A DNA stretch of 64,000 bases, taken from assembly GCF_013416775.1 (NCBI RefSeq), contig NZ_SZVI01000001.1:248001-312000 (forward strand), given 5' to 3'. Of the stretch, positions 1 to 8,773 are shown one piece after another (the stretch's first letter is position 1; each line of letters begins with the position of its first letter). A model generated the notes under the pieces. It was not told the DNA's origin. It worked only from the letters and a program-made list of their open reading frames with translations, and made no database searches. This stretch comes from Rhodoferax sp. BLA1. GTDB taxonomy: Bacteria; Pseudomonadota; Gammaproteobacteria; Burkholderiales; Burkholderiaceae_C. The position numbers and the translations under genes were made by a program.

Positions 1-63
1 ATCCTTAAGGTATCGCATGATGCCGTTGCATCCATGCCAACGGATGAAAACCAAGCTCAATAG
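1..63 (+). CDS. possible C-terminal end of a gene cut by the window edge
   Basis: The first frame is open from base 1 to a TAG at 61-63 and would encode the last 20 residues of a protein entering from the left. Nothing in so short a tail identifies a family, and an open stretch of this length can occur by chance. The DNA around it (1-312) is less GC-rich than the housekeeping genes to the right. The remaining bases 64-312 hold no gene I can support: short overlapping frames exist on both strands but neither has a clear start or recognisable protein. Confidence 0.2.
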   Translation: MLKVSHDAVASMPTDENQAQ

Positions 64-312
64 AGGTAGTCCTTCTCAGTTTGAAGGCTATAGTGCAGAT
101 AGCGAATGCGCTCGTGGAGCTGGGCAAGGAGGCGAACAATGCGCAAAGCGGGAGTGGCAACTTTGTCAGAAGCAAATTGCCTGTAAATAAAACAGCACAT
201 TGCTGTAAGCCTATGAAAAAAGGAGATTCTTTTGTGGCACATGAAATGGGCTATCTGACTGGCTGCCTTCTTATCCCGCAAGACTGCGGGATACATCAAA
301 GTTAGCCCTAAC

Positions 313-1128
313 GTGTCCTCCAAACCACAACACGAACCCTCCACTGAGACGCCCAGCCTTCTCAGGTCGGAAAGCTTGATGCTCGCGTTGATCCCTTTTC
401 TCGGCTCTCTGCTTGCGCTGACCTACGAGGCGGGCTATCTATCCTTCTACGATGTTCCCATCACACTGGTGCAGCTGGACTTCGTTCGCATCGTCAGAGC
501 GTCGGCGGTAGTTGGTTTCTTTGCACTGCTGTACCTCCTTTCTTTTGTACTCGTTGGGCTCTTCGTTCAGGGCAAACACCCTGTGCGCCGTGCGTTCGGA
601 CTGCCGTTCGCACAGGCTCTACTACTCGTTCCAATCTTCCTCGTCATCCCGGGACCAGTGACCCGTTGGTGGGTCTTGGCTGGTTTGATGATCTTGAGCG
701 CGGCGGTTAATCTTGTCCCACCTCTGTTCCGCGGCATCCCAGGCACCACATATACCCAACGCTTGTCGTCCATGCTTGCAAAGGAGCGCGTCGCTAGCGA
801 TACCTACAAACAAGAACGCCCGATCGCCTATGCCGTTAACAATCGGCTTTTGGTGCCTCTTGGGGTTCTCTTCTTCGCGACGCTAATCGTCTTCGCCATG
901 GGCCGTAACTCGGCAAGCGAAAAGACTGTGCACTGGCTAACAAAAGAGCAACCCCGATGGCTTCTTGTTGCCAACTACGGGGACACATTGGTTCTGCGCT
1001 CTTATGACGTCACCACACGTCAGGTGGGGCCAGAATTGCGTCTGGCAAAGGCAACTGAGGTACCTTCAATCGTTCTGGTTCGCGAGCGCACTGGTATCGT
1101 CCGGCCGCACACGGTGGAGCAGAGGTGA
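313..1128 (+). CDS. hypothetical multi-pass membrane protein
   Basis: A 271-aa protein I do not recognise. It has a polar N-terminus, then hydrophobic stretches near residues 23-40, 62-85, 100-115, 118-135 and 180-197, so about four or five membrane helices, ending in a soluble C-terminal tail of about 70 residues. The start used is GTG at 313; an ATG at 379 preceded by GGAAAG would remove 22 polar residues and is equally credible. Codon choice is less GC-biased than in neighbouring genes, which hints at accessory or transferred DNA. No partner gene is adjacent, and 1129-1427 holds no gene or clear signal. Confidence 0.55.
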   Translation: MSSKPQHEPSTETPSLLRSESLMLALIPFLGSLLALTYEAGYLSFYDVPITLVQLDFVRIVRASAVVGFFALLYLLSFVLVGLFVQGKHPVRRAFGLPFAQALLLVPIFLVIPGPVTRWWVLAGLMILSAAVNLVPPLFRGIPGTTYTQRLSSMLAKERVASDTYKQERPIAYAVNNRLLVPLGVLFFATLIVFAMGRNSASEKTVHWLTKEQPRWLLVANYGDTLVLRSYDVTTRQVGPELRLAKATEVPSIVLVRERTGIVRPHTVEQR

Positions 1129-1427
1129 GGGCAAACTCCAACGCTGACTGACTGCTGTCTGAAAGTTTGACTTTCAACCTTAGACTGCCTTCGGCCGTAT
1201 GGCAAAAGTGACGCTCATAGTCAGCCCAGCATCAGCCTGCTCAATCGCTCAATTGGGCAGTAAATGACAGAACGGGTGTTTGAGCGCACCGGTACACGTC
1301 AAGCCTCTGCCACCCCGCCACAACTACAGCATCTGTAGCTGCCACCCCTTGCGAAATAAGGGCCATTGTCAGTTTTGACACAAACCCCAGCAAACACCAC
1401 ACGCGGCATGGCCCGCAGACAACCCGC

Positions 1428-2255
1428 CTACGCCCGGTCCGGCGCGGTTGAGTGCTCGCGCTCCCAGTAGCTCGGGCGTTCGTAGTGGTGATAAAGCGCC
1501 TGCTCTTGCTCACGGGTCAGTGGGGTTGATCCATCAAAACGCGGGCTGGTCTGGATGGCCTGGCGGCTCAGGTTGACGCTGACGCGGGAATCGGCCCAGC
1601 GGATGTCGCTGACCCAGTCTGGCGGGATCAGCACCTGGTGCCCCAGCCACCAATTGCTGGTGTCGGCCACCAGGTAACGGATGGTCCAGCTGTCTTCATC
1701 CACCAGCATGCCTTGCACATGGCCGATGTCGCCGTCGCTGGCTTCCAAGTGATCCCCCAGCACCGCCTGGCAACTGCGCAGGTGCGGGTCGTCGTTCTGG
1801 CGCAGGGTCTGCTCGGCGCGGGCGTAGACACCAGCCACCTCGGACCGCACTTGGGCCAGCGCCTCAGGGTTCAGCCCAGCCGGTGGTGCCAGCACCGGGT
1901 TGTACAGGCCGTTGCCCCACAGGTCGTCGCTGCCCCAGTAGTAGGGGTAACCGTAGTAGTCGGCGTATTGCACCTCGTGCTGGCGTGACACCGGCTGGTT
2001 GGTGTCGATGTCGGGGCTGTTTTTGACCGACTCGCGGGTGATGCGCACCGGCAGGCGTTTGTGCTCCCAGTCGGCCTGCATCAGTGAAAACGGCGAGATC
2101 AGCACCTTGCGGCTCAGCAGCCAGGAGCCGGTCTCAACCACCAGAAAACGGATGGTCCAGCGCTGGTCGTCAAAGAAAAAGTCGGTGACGTGGCCAATTT
2201 CGCCATCGGTGGCGCCAATGGTGTAACCCTTGAGGTCGTTCATGCTTCGCAACAT
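1428..2255 (-). CDS. protein with two PRC-barrel domains
   Basis: 275-aa soluble protein with two PRC-barrel modules, one near residues 3-80 and one near 165-245. Each carries the typical pattern of a GxIGHV turn followed by WTIRYLV-type strands and a LLS/LIP segment. PRC barrels also occur in RimM and photosynthetic reaction-centre H subunits; free-standing ones like this are often stress-related and their role is unknown. The start at 2255 was chosen because GAAGGA lies just upstream; a longer frame to 2348 lacks a ribosome site. It is monocistronic, and a dispersed repeat lies upstream at 2368-2412. Confidence 0.75.
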   Translation of the reverse strand: MLRSMNDLKGYTIGATDGEIGHVTDFFFDDQRWTIRFLVVETGSWLLSRKVLISPFSLMQADWEHKRLPVRITRESVKNSPDIDTNQPVSRQHEVQYADYYGYPYYWGSDDLWGNGLYNPVLAPPAGLNPEALAQVRSEVAGVYARAEQTLRQNDDPHLRSCQAVLGDHLEASDGDIGHVQGMLVDEDSWTIRYLVADTSNWWLGHQVLIPPDWVSDIRWADSRVSVNLSRQAIQTSPRFDGSTPLTREQEQALYHHYERPSYWEREHSTAPDRA

Positions 2256-2367
2256 CGCACATCCTTCAGTGTGGTGAACAAGGCCCCACTGTGGACGGTT
2301 TGCTGGGTGGGCTCTGTGCGCCAGCGCGCTAAGGGCCACACCCGGCAAACACCTGCGCTACATGATC

Positions 2368-2412
2368 AGTAGCTACCCACCCTTATCATAAAACGGCTAA
2401 AGGCCGATTTGA
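2368..2412 (+). repeat. dispersed repeat family 1, copy 1
   Basis: Carries the family pattern: TAGCTAC at the left, CCTTATCATAA in the middle and CGGCTAAAGGCC followed by GATTTGA at the right. It is AT-rich compared with its flanks and lies between two genes that are both on the minus strand. Confidence 0.75.
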
Positions 2413-2492
2413 CTCATGCATCAAAGACTTTGGCACATGCCCAAACCCTTTAACCCAGGCCGGATGCAGCCAGCTGCTGGCCAATTGGTGTA

Positions 2493-3140
2493 TCAACGCC
2501 AATGCCCATGACCGTGGCCATAGTTGCCACCCCAGTATCCCCAGCCCAGGTTCACGGACACCGGCGGGTAATAGGGCCGGGGCGCATACACCGGGTATGG
2601 TTGCGTCACGATCACGGTGGTGGGCTGCACCTGGTCGTAAGACAGCTGCGCCGTGGGGGCGGCAGCGGCTGGCGCAGCGCCCACGGGCGTGACCTGCAGC
2701 TGCAGTGTCGGCCCGGGGTCTTGGGGCATTTGCACGCTGTATTGTTTGCCCGCGTACTCGTAGACCACGTTGTAAGCCACGGTGCGGTTCTCGTAAAAGG
2801 TCTGGCTGCTGCAACGCTGCACGTTTTGCAGCTGGGTATCTCCCTGGCCTTCAATCCGGTCGCCCAGGATGGCGCCGCCCATAAGACCCAGCATGGTGGC
2901 AGCCGCCTGCCCACCACCGTGGCCAATGGCATTACCCATGGCGCCACCAGCGATGGCGCCCATGACCGCACCCGCACCTGACTTGGGCTGGGCCACCGCC
3001 ACCTGTTCGGTGCTGCACACCTGGCGTGGCACCGCCACCTGCTGGATAACCGGTGTGCTCGAGACCACACGCCCCACTTCCTGGGCAAAACTGGTGCCGC
3101 AGACAAGCGCCAGGGCGGCCACAAGAATCTGTTGTTTCAT
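2493..3140 (-). CDS. glycine-zipper outer-membrane/periplasmic protein
   Basis: 215-aa exported protein. Residues 1-19 form a signal peptide (positive start, hydrophobic core, cleavage near SFAQ). A glycine-zipper 2TM segment follows at about residues 55-85 (GAVMGAIAGGAMGNAIGHGG and a second GG-rich helix), as in the 17-kDa surface antigen/SlyB group. The C-terminus is rich in proline, tyrosine and glycine and ends in a GHGHGHW tail. Start at 3140 is set by AAAGG upstream and by the signal peptide. Related proteins sit in the envelope, but a specific function is not known. A second glycine-zipper gene occurs at 17706. Confidence 0.75.
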   Translation of the reverse strand: MKQQILVAALALVCGTSFAQEVGRVVSSTPVIQQVAVPRQVCSTEQVAVAQPKSGAGAVMGAIAGGAMGNAIGHGGGQAAATMLGLMGGAILGDRIEGQGDTQLQNVQRCSSQTFYENRTVAYNVVYEYAGKQYSVQMPQDPGPTLQLQVTPVGAAPAAAAPTAQLSYDQVQPTTVIVTQPYPVYAPRPYYPPVSVNLGWGYWGGNYGHGHGHWR

Positions 3141-3338
3141 GATGAGACCTTTCTCAAAGAGAGCCTTGATTGGATCACCGGCTGGCAGCTCAGTTCTGCA
3201 AAGTCTTGTAAAGAAAAATCGCCTGACTGATACTGAACGCCCGCCTTGTCTGCACCATGGCCGCCAGAGCACTATATTTAGCATAGCTGCCAGCCCACGT
3301 AAAATCAGGGCCAGAGCCACATTTTTCATCACACCATC

Positions 3339-4397
<1,059 letters not shown>

Positions 4398-4413
4398 ACA
4401 TCGCGTAGCGACT

Positions 4414-4457
4414 GCTCTCCCCCTCTCACGCAACGGGAGAGGGTCGGGGTGAGGGAG
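4414..4457 (+). terminator. hairpin repeat between convergent genes
   Basis: CCCTCTC at 4421 pairs with GAGAGGG at 4437 around a 9-nt loop, followed by TCGGGGTGAGGGAGG. Sequences of the form GGGAGAGGGTCGGGGTGAGG are a widespread dispersed repeat in proteobacteria. It lies between the 3' ends of aroG and the glutathione peroxidase gene. No T-run follows on either strand, so intrinsic termination is only inferred. Confidence 0.4.
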
Positions 4458-4471
4458 GCTGAGGCGCCGGA

Positions 4472-4957
4472 TCAGGCCGCTAACGCGGCCTCGATGTCCT
4501 TGGCCAGGCTGGCGGGAGTATCGGTGGGGGCGTAACGTTTGAGAACGGCGCCGTCTTTACCCACCAGGAACTTGGTGAAGTTCCATTTGATCGCCTTGCT
4601 GCCCAGCAGGCCAGGCGCTTCCTTGCACAGCCATTGGTAAAGCGGGTGGGCACCGCTGCCATTGACATCAATCTTGGCCATCATCGCAAAACTCACGCCG
4701 TAGTTGCGCTGGCAAAACTGAGCAATCTCACCATTGCTGCCCGAGTCCTGCGCGCCAAACTGGTTGCACGGAAAACCCAGCACCACCAGCCCTTTGGCGC
4801 CATAAGTTTCATGCAGCTTCTCCAGCCCGGCAAACTGCGGCGTGAAACCACAGGCACTCGCCGTGTTGACGATCAGCATCGCCTGGCCCTTGAACTGGTT
4901 CAGGCGCACCGGTTTGCCGTCAATTGACAGCGCCTCGAAGTCATACACAGTGGTCAT
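4472..4957 (-). CDS. glutathione peroxidase (cysteine type)
   Basis: 161-aa thiol peroxidase of the GPx/BtuE family, reducing peroxides with thioredoxin or glutathione. The catalytic tetrad is visible: the peroxidatic cysteine in NTASACGF (residue about 36), glutamine in GFPCNQFG (about 71), and tryptophan and asparagine in KWNFTKFLV (about 125). Cysteine replaces selenocysteine, as usual in bacteria. There is no signal peptide, so it acts in the cytoplasm. It is followed 38 bp downstream in its transcription direction only by the repeat at 4414 and is separated by 38 bp from the end of lplT upstream. Confidence 0.92.
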   Translation of the reverse strand: MTTVYDFEALSIDGKPVRLNQFKGQAMLIVNTASACGFTPQFAGLEKLHETYGAKGLVVLGFPCNQFGAQDSGSNGEIAQFCQRNYGVSFAMMAKIDVNGSGAHPLYQWLCKEAPGLLGSKAIKWNFTKFLVGKDGAVLKRYAPTDTPASLAKDIEAALAA

Positions 4958-4995
4958 GGGAGCCTTTCGAATCTACGTGAAAACACGCCGTGGCA

Positions 4996-6279
4996 TCACC
5001 CGTGGGCTTTGTCGTTTCTGGCTATCGCTAGAAGCCGCTCCACCTCAGTCGCATGGTCGCGACAGTTGCGGGCATGCCAGCGTTTGATCAGCCACATGAA
5101 GCCGGCAATCACCAGGCCAAACATGGTGATGGCGCCAAAGGTGGGCAGCCCAAGGCCGGTGGACAGGCTGTAGAGCGCGCCCAGCACCAAAATACAGGCC
5201 TGTTCGTTGAAGTTTTGCACCGCAATCGAGCGCCCGGCGCCCATCAGGTTATGGCCCCGGTGCTGCAGCAGTGCGTTCATCGGCACCACCAAAAAGCCAC
5301 CCAGCGCGCCCAACAAAATCAAAAACGGCGCCGCCACCCAGACATTGGTGATGAAGATCAGCATGATGATCAGCAACCCCATGCCGATGCCCAGGGTGAT
5401 CACACGCGGGCCGTCTTCGAGCCGCATGCGCATCGAGGCCACCACCGCGCCCACCGCCATCCCAATCGCCACCACCCCTTGCAGGGCCGAGGCCTGGGTC
5501 ACACCGTAGCCCAGCGCGGCAGCCGCCCAGGCCAACACAATAAACCGCAGGTTACCGGCCACACCCCAGATCAGGGTGGTGGCAGCCAGCGAGATCTGGC
5601 CCAGCTTGTCGCGCCACAGGCGGGCATTACACGACCAGAAATCGGGCAGCAGCGAGCTCATTTTTTTGGGCAGCGGGCGCATCAGCACCCCGGTCAGCGG
5701 GATGCGGGTGTTGAACCAGGCCGCCAGCAGGTAGACCAGGATCAGCACCGCAATGGCGGCCTCGGCCCGGGTGTTGATGCCCAGATAGGCAATGGGGAAA
5801 TGCACCGCCAGAATCTTGTCGGCCACCATGGGCGCCACCAATTGGCCACCCAACAGCACCCCCAGGATAATTGAGCCGATGGTCAGGCCCTCGATCCAGC
5901 CATTGGCCTTGACCAGTTGGGAGGCCGGTAGCAGCTCGGTCAGGATGCCGTATTTGGCGGGTGAATAGGCCGCAGCACCCAGGCCGACAACCGCATAGGC
6001 CATCAGCGGATGGGTGCCAAATAACATAAATAAACAGCCCGCCACCTTGATGAAGTTGCTGATCAGCATGACCCGGCCCTTGGGCATGGAGTCGGCCAAG
6101 GCGCCCACAAAAGGCGCCAAAACCACATAAAACAGTGCAAACATCGGCACCAAAGCCGCTTGTTGCCATTGGGGAGAGTGGTTGGAGCGCAGCAATTGCA
6201 CGGCAGCCACAAACAAGGCGTTGTCGGCCAGCGAGCTAAAAAACTGCGCCGCCATGATGGTGTAAAAACCGCGTTTCAT
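4996..6279 (-). CDS. lplT: lysophospholipid transporter LplT (MFS)
   Basis: 427-aa inner-membrane MFS protein with about 12 hydrophobic segments. The N-terminal sequence FYTIMAAQFFSSLADNALFV and the DxxPKGRVMLISNFIK loop are typical of LplT, which flips lysophospholipids into the cytoplasm for re-acylation. In E. coli it is co-transcribed with aas; no aas gene is visible here. The start at 6279 matches the family; the open frame continues upstream to 7110 only as antisense to alr and is not coding. It is divergent from alr with about 130 bp between the starts. Confidence 0.87.
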   Translation of the reverse strand: MKRGFYTIMAAQFFSSLADNALFVAAVQLLRSNHSPQWQQAALVPMFALFYVVLAPFVGALADSMPKGRVMLISNFIKVAGCLFMLFGTHPLMAYAVVGLGAAAYSPAKYGILTELLPASQLVKANGWIEGLTIGSIILGVLLGGQLVAPMVADKILAVHFPIAYLGINTRAEAAIAVLILVYLLAAWFNTRIPLTGVLMRPLPKKMSSLLPDFWSCNARLWRDKLGQISLAATTLIWGVAGNLRFIVLAWAAAALGYGVTQASALQGVVAIGMAVGAVVASMRMRLEDGPRVITLGIGMGLLIIMLIFITNVWVAAPFLILLGALGGFLVVPMNALLQHRGHNLMGAGRSIAVQNFNEQACILVLGALYSLSTGLGLPTFGAITMFGLVIAGFMWLIKRWHARNCRDHATEVERLLAIARNDKAHG

Positions 6280-6408
6280 CAGGGAAGGGACATGCCTGGC
6301 TTGCAGGCTCCAATCGAGGTAAGTTGTCTCCGAACAGGCCGGAGTTATAGCACGGTAGAGCGGTGTCAAAATCTGGCCTGTCGCTATTGTCCCCAAGCCC
6401 CCTCTGCC

Positions 6409-7551
6409 ATGCCACGCCCTATCCTCGCCACCATCCATCCTGCTGCACTGCAACACAACCTGATGCGTGCCCGCCGCGCAGCACCCGACGCCAAAGCCTG
6501 GGCGGTGGTCAAAGCCAACGCCTACGGCCATGGCATCGAACGCGCTTATGAGGGCCTGCGCAGTGCCGACGGGTTTGCCCTGCTCGACCTGGAGGAGGCC
6601 CAGCGTGTGCGAACCCTGGGCTGGCGCGGGCCGATTCTGCTGCTCGAAGGTGTGTTCGAGGCGCGTGACCTGGAGCTGTGCTCGCGCCTGGACCTGTGGC
6701 ATGCGGTGCATTGCGACGAGCAGATCGACATGCTGGCGGCGCACAAGACCAATGTGCCACACCGGGTGTTCCTCAAAATGAACTCGGGCATGAACCGCCT
6801 GGGCTTCACGCCCGAGCGTTTTCGTTCGGCCTGGAGCCGCCTCAACGCCCTGCCCCAGGTGGACGAGATCTCGTTCATGACCCACTTCAGCGACGCCGAT
6901 GGCCCGCGTGGCATCCAACACCAGATCAAGGTTTTCAACCAGTTCACGCGTGATTTGCCGGGCGAGCGCTCGGTGAGCAACAGCGCGGCCACGCTGCGCC
7001 ACACCCGAGCCGACGACGAAACCAGCCCAGACAACGACGAGGCCCTGGCCTCGGACTGGATCCGGCCCGGCATCGTGCTGTATGGCAGCTCGCCCGACTT
7101 TCCAGAGCACAACATCAGCGACTGGGATTTGTTGCCGACCATGACGCTGTCCTCAAAGATCATAGCTACCCAATCAATAGATACGGGGGCTAGCATCGGA
7201 TATGGCTCCAATTTTGTGGCGGAACACCCAACCGTTGTGGGCGTGGTGGCCTGCGGTTATGCCGACGGATATCCGCGCATCTGCCCGACCGGCACACCGG
7301 TGCTGGTGGCCGGCGTGCGCACCCGCACCCTCGGGCGCGTCAGCATGGACATGCTCGCGGTGGACCTCACACCGCTGGTGGCGGCAGGCCAGGCGGTTGG
7401 TTTTGGCACCGAGGTCACGCTGTGGGGCCGTGCCAGCAATGGGGCCGTGCTCAGCATTGACGAGGTGGCCCAACATGCGGGCACCCTGGGGTACGAGCTG
7501 ATGTGTGCACTGGCGCCACGGGTGCCGGTGCAAGTCCAGGTCCAGGACTGA
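6409..7551 (+). CDS. alr: alanine racemase
   Basis: 380-aa PLP enzyme making D-alanine for peptidoglycan. The PLP lysine is in VVKANAYGHG (residue about 35), the N-terminal barrel runs to about residue 240, and the second catalytic tyrosine lies in IGYGSNF near 265; GYADGYPR and GRVSMDM follow as in the family. The ATG at 6409 matches the family N-terminus. Inside the gene, 7161-7200 is an AT-rich stretch that closely matches dispersed repeat family 1 and encodes residues just before the catalytic GYG. The stop codon overlaps the next gene by one base (TGATG), so the two are probably translationally coupled. Confidence 0.93.
   Translation: MPRPILATIHPAALQHNLMRARRAAPDAKAWAVVKANAYGHGIERAYEGLRSADGFALLDLEEAQRVRTLGWRGPILLLEGVFEARDLELCSRLDLWHAVHCDEQIDMLAAHKTNVPHRVFLKMNSGMNRLGFTPERFRSAWSRLNALPQVDEISFMTHFSDADGPRGIQHQIKVFNQFTRDLPGERSVSNSAATLRHTRADDETSPDNDEALASDWIRPGIVLYGSSPDFPEHNISDWDLLPTMTLSSKIIATQSIDTGASIGYGSNFVAEHPTVVGVVACGYADGYPRICPTGTPVLVAGVRTRTLGRVSMDMLAVDLTPLVAAGQAVGFGTEVTLWGRASNGAVLSIDEVAQHAGTLGYELMCALAPRVPVQVQVQD
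7161..7200 (+). repeat. dispersed repeat family 1, copy 2, inside alr
   Basis: CATAGCTACC, an AT-rich centre and GGGGGCTAGCATCGGA align with the intergenic copies (for example 23271-23315), yet here the stretch is read in frame as part of alanine racemase. It may be an insertion that was tolerated or a chance resemblance refined by drift. Confidence 0.5.
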
Positions 7552-8762
7552 TGTCCAGCTATCGGCCAGTGCCTCTGGAGCGGGTGCAGCTGGGCAAACC
7601 GCTGCCGGTGGACATCTGGAGCCCGAGCGGGCGGCTGTTGCTGCGCCGCCAGCAGGTCTTGCAGTCTGAGGCGCACCGCGAGATGTTGCGCAGCCACCAG
7701 GCCTGCATGACCGAAACCGACGCCCAGGCCTGGCAAAAGAGCCTGGAGCGCCAGATGCGCGCCTTCTACAACGAGGGCGCCGACATGTTGCTGATTGCCC
7801 AGTTGCCACTGCCCTGGGTGATTGAGGAAGAAGACTTTTTGTCCGGCCACGAGCTCAACGGCGGCTGGATGGATGTGCAGGACGTGTTGCGTGGCCTGCT
7901 TTACCAGGGTGAGCTGGCGGTTTGCCCGCTGCCCCGGCTGCAGGCGCTGGAAGACCGGGCGCTGGCCTTGCTGACCCAGGACCCCGACGAGGGCCTGTTT
8001 GTGCTGTTCCAGGCGCTGCCCGAGCTGCAGCTGGGCTACTGCGCCAGCCATGCGCTGCTGACCGGTGTGGTGGCGGTGCTCACCGCCGACAAGCTGGCGC
8101 TGCCTCTGGCGGCACGTTTCACGTTGTTGCGCGCGGCGCTGGTGATGAACATCGGTATGGCGCGTCTGCAGGACACACTGACCCACCAAAAAACCAGCCC
8201 GACCCCGGCACAACGGCAAGACATCAACCAGCACGCGGGCCTGAGTGTGAGCATGTTGAGCGCGCTGGGTGTCAAGGACAGCAGCCTGCTGGACCTGGTG
8301 CGCTGGCACCACACGCCTGACCTGCTGACGGATGACCCCAACGCCTTGATGCTGGTGCGCCTGCTGCATCTGGCCGACACGCTGACCGCCAAAATGGCAC
8401 CGCGCCGGGTGCGCCAAGCCATGTTGCCGCTGGACGCCACCAAGATCCTGGTCAAAAACAGCTCACCCGACACCACCTTGCTGCGCCACGCCATGGCAGC
8501 GGCGCTGGGCTTTTACCCACCCGGCAGTTATGTGCAACTGGCCAACGGTGAGACGGCGGTGGTGATCGCCCGTGGCAGCAAGGCCAACAGCCCGCATGTG
8601 GCCAGCATCATCAATGCCGCCGACATGCCGGTCAGCGCCTATGCTTACCGCGACACCAGCCAAGCCAGACTGGCGGTGAAAGCACCGGTGGCCGCCCACA
8701 CGGTGCAGGTCAAGGTCAACCTGGACAAGGTGCAACGCCTGCGCCAGCTGCACGGGGTTTAG
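7551..8762 (+). CDS. HD-GYP-like (HDOD-type) signalling protein, probably degenerate
   Basis: 403-aa soluble protein. The N-terminal 120 residues resemble the domain found before HD-GYP phosphodiesterases (VPLERVQLGKPLPVDIWSPSGRLLLRR). The second half follows the HD-GYP order: a histidine in ASHALLTG (about 170), a helix ending VMNIGMARLQD where the active family has HDIGK, then INQHAGLS (about 228) and VRWHHTP (about 251). The metal-binding HD pair is replaced by MN, so c-di-GMP hydrolysis is doubtful. TGATG overlap with alr suggests co-translation. A role in c-di-GMP signalling is inference from the fold only. Confidence 0.65.
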   Translation: MSSYRPVPLERVQLGKPLPVDIWSPSGRLLLRRQQVLQSEAHREMLRSHQACMTETDAQAWQKSLERQMRAFYNEGADMLLIAQLPLPWVIEEEDFLSGHELNGGWMDVQDVLRGLLYQGELAVCPLPRLQALEDRALALLTQDPDEGLFVLFQALPELQLGYCASHALLTGVVAVLTADKLALPLAARFTLLRAALVMNIGMARLQDTLTHQKTSPTPAQRQDINQHAGLSVSMLSALGVKDSSLLDLVRWHHTPDLLTDDPNALMLVRLLHLADTLTAKMAPRRVRQAMLPLDATKILVKNSSPDTTLLRHAMAAALGFYPPGSYVQLANGETAVVIARGSKANSPHVASIINAADMPVSAYAYRDTSQARLAVKAPVAAHTVQVKVNLDKVQRLRQLHGV

Positions 8763-8773
8763 CAGCCAAGGCC

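Noticed and set aside
5053-5874. 273-codon plus-strand frame opposite lplT
   Set aside because: H/Q/G-rich composition and full overlap with lplT; no ribosome site.
6280-7110. N-terminal extension of lplT
   Set aside because: Runs antisense through alr; the LplT family starts at 6279.
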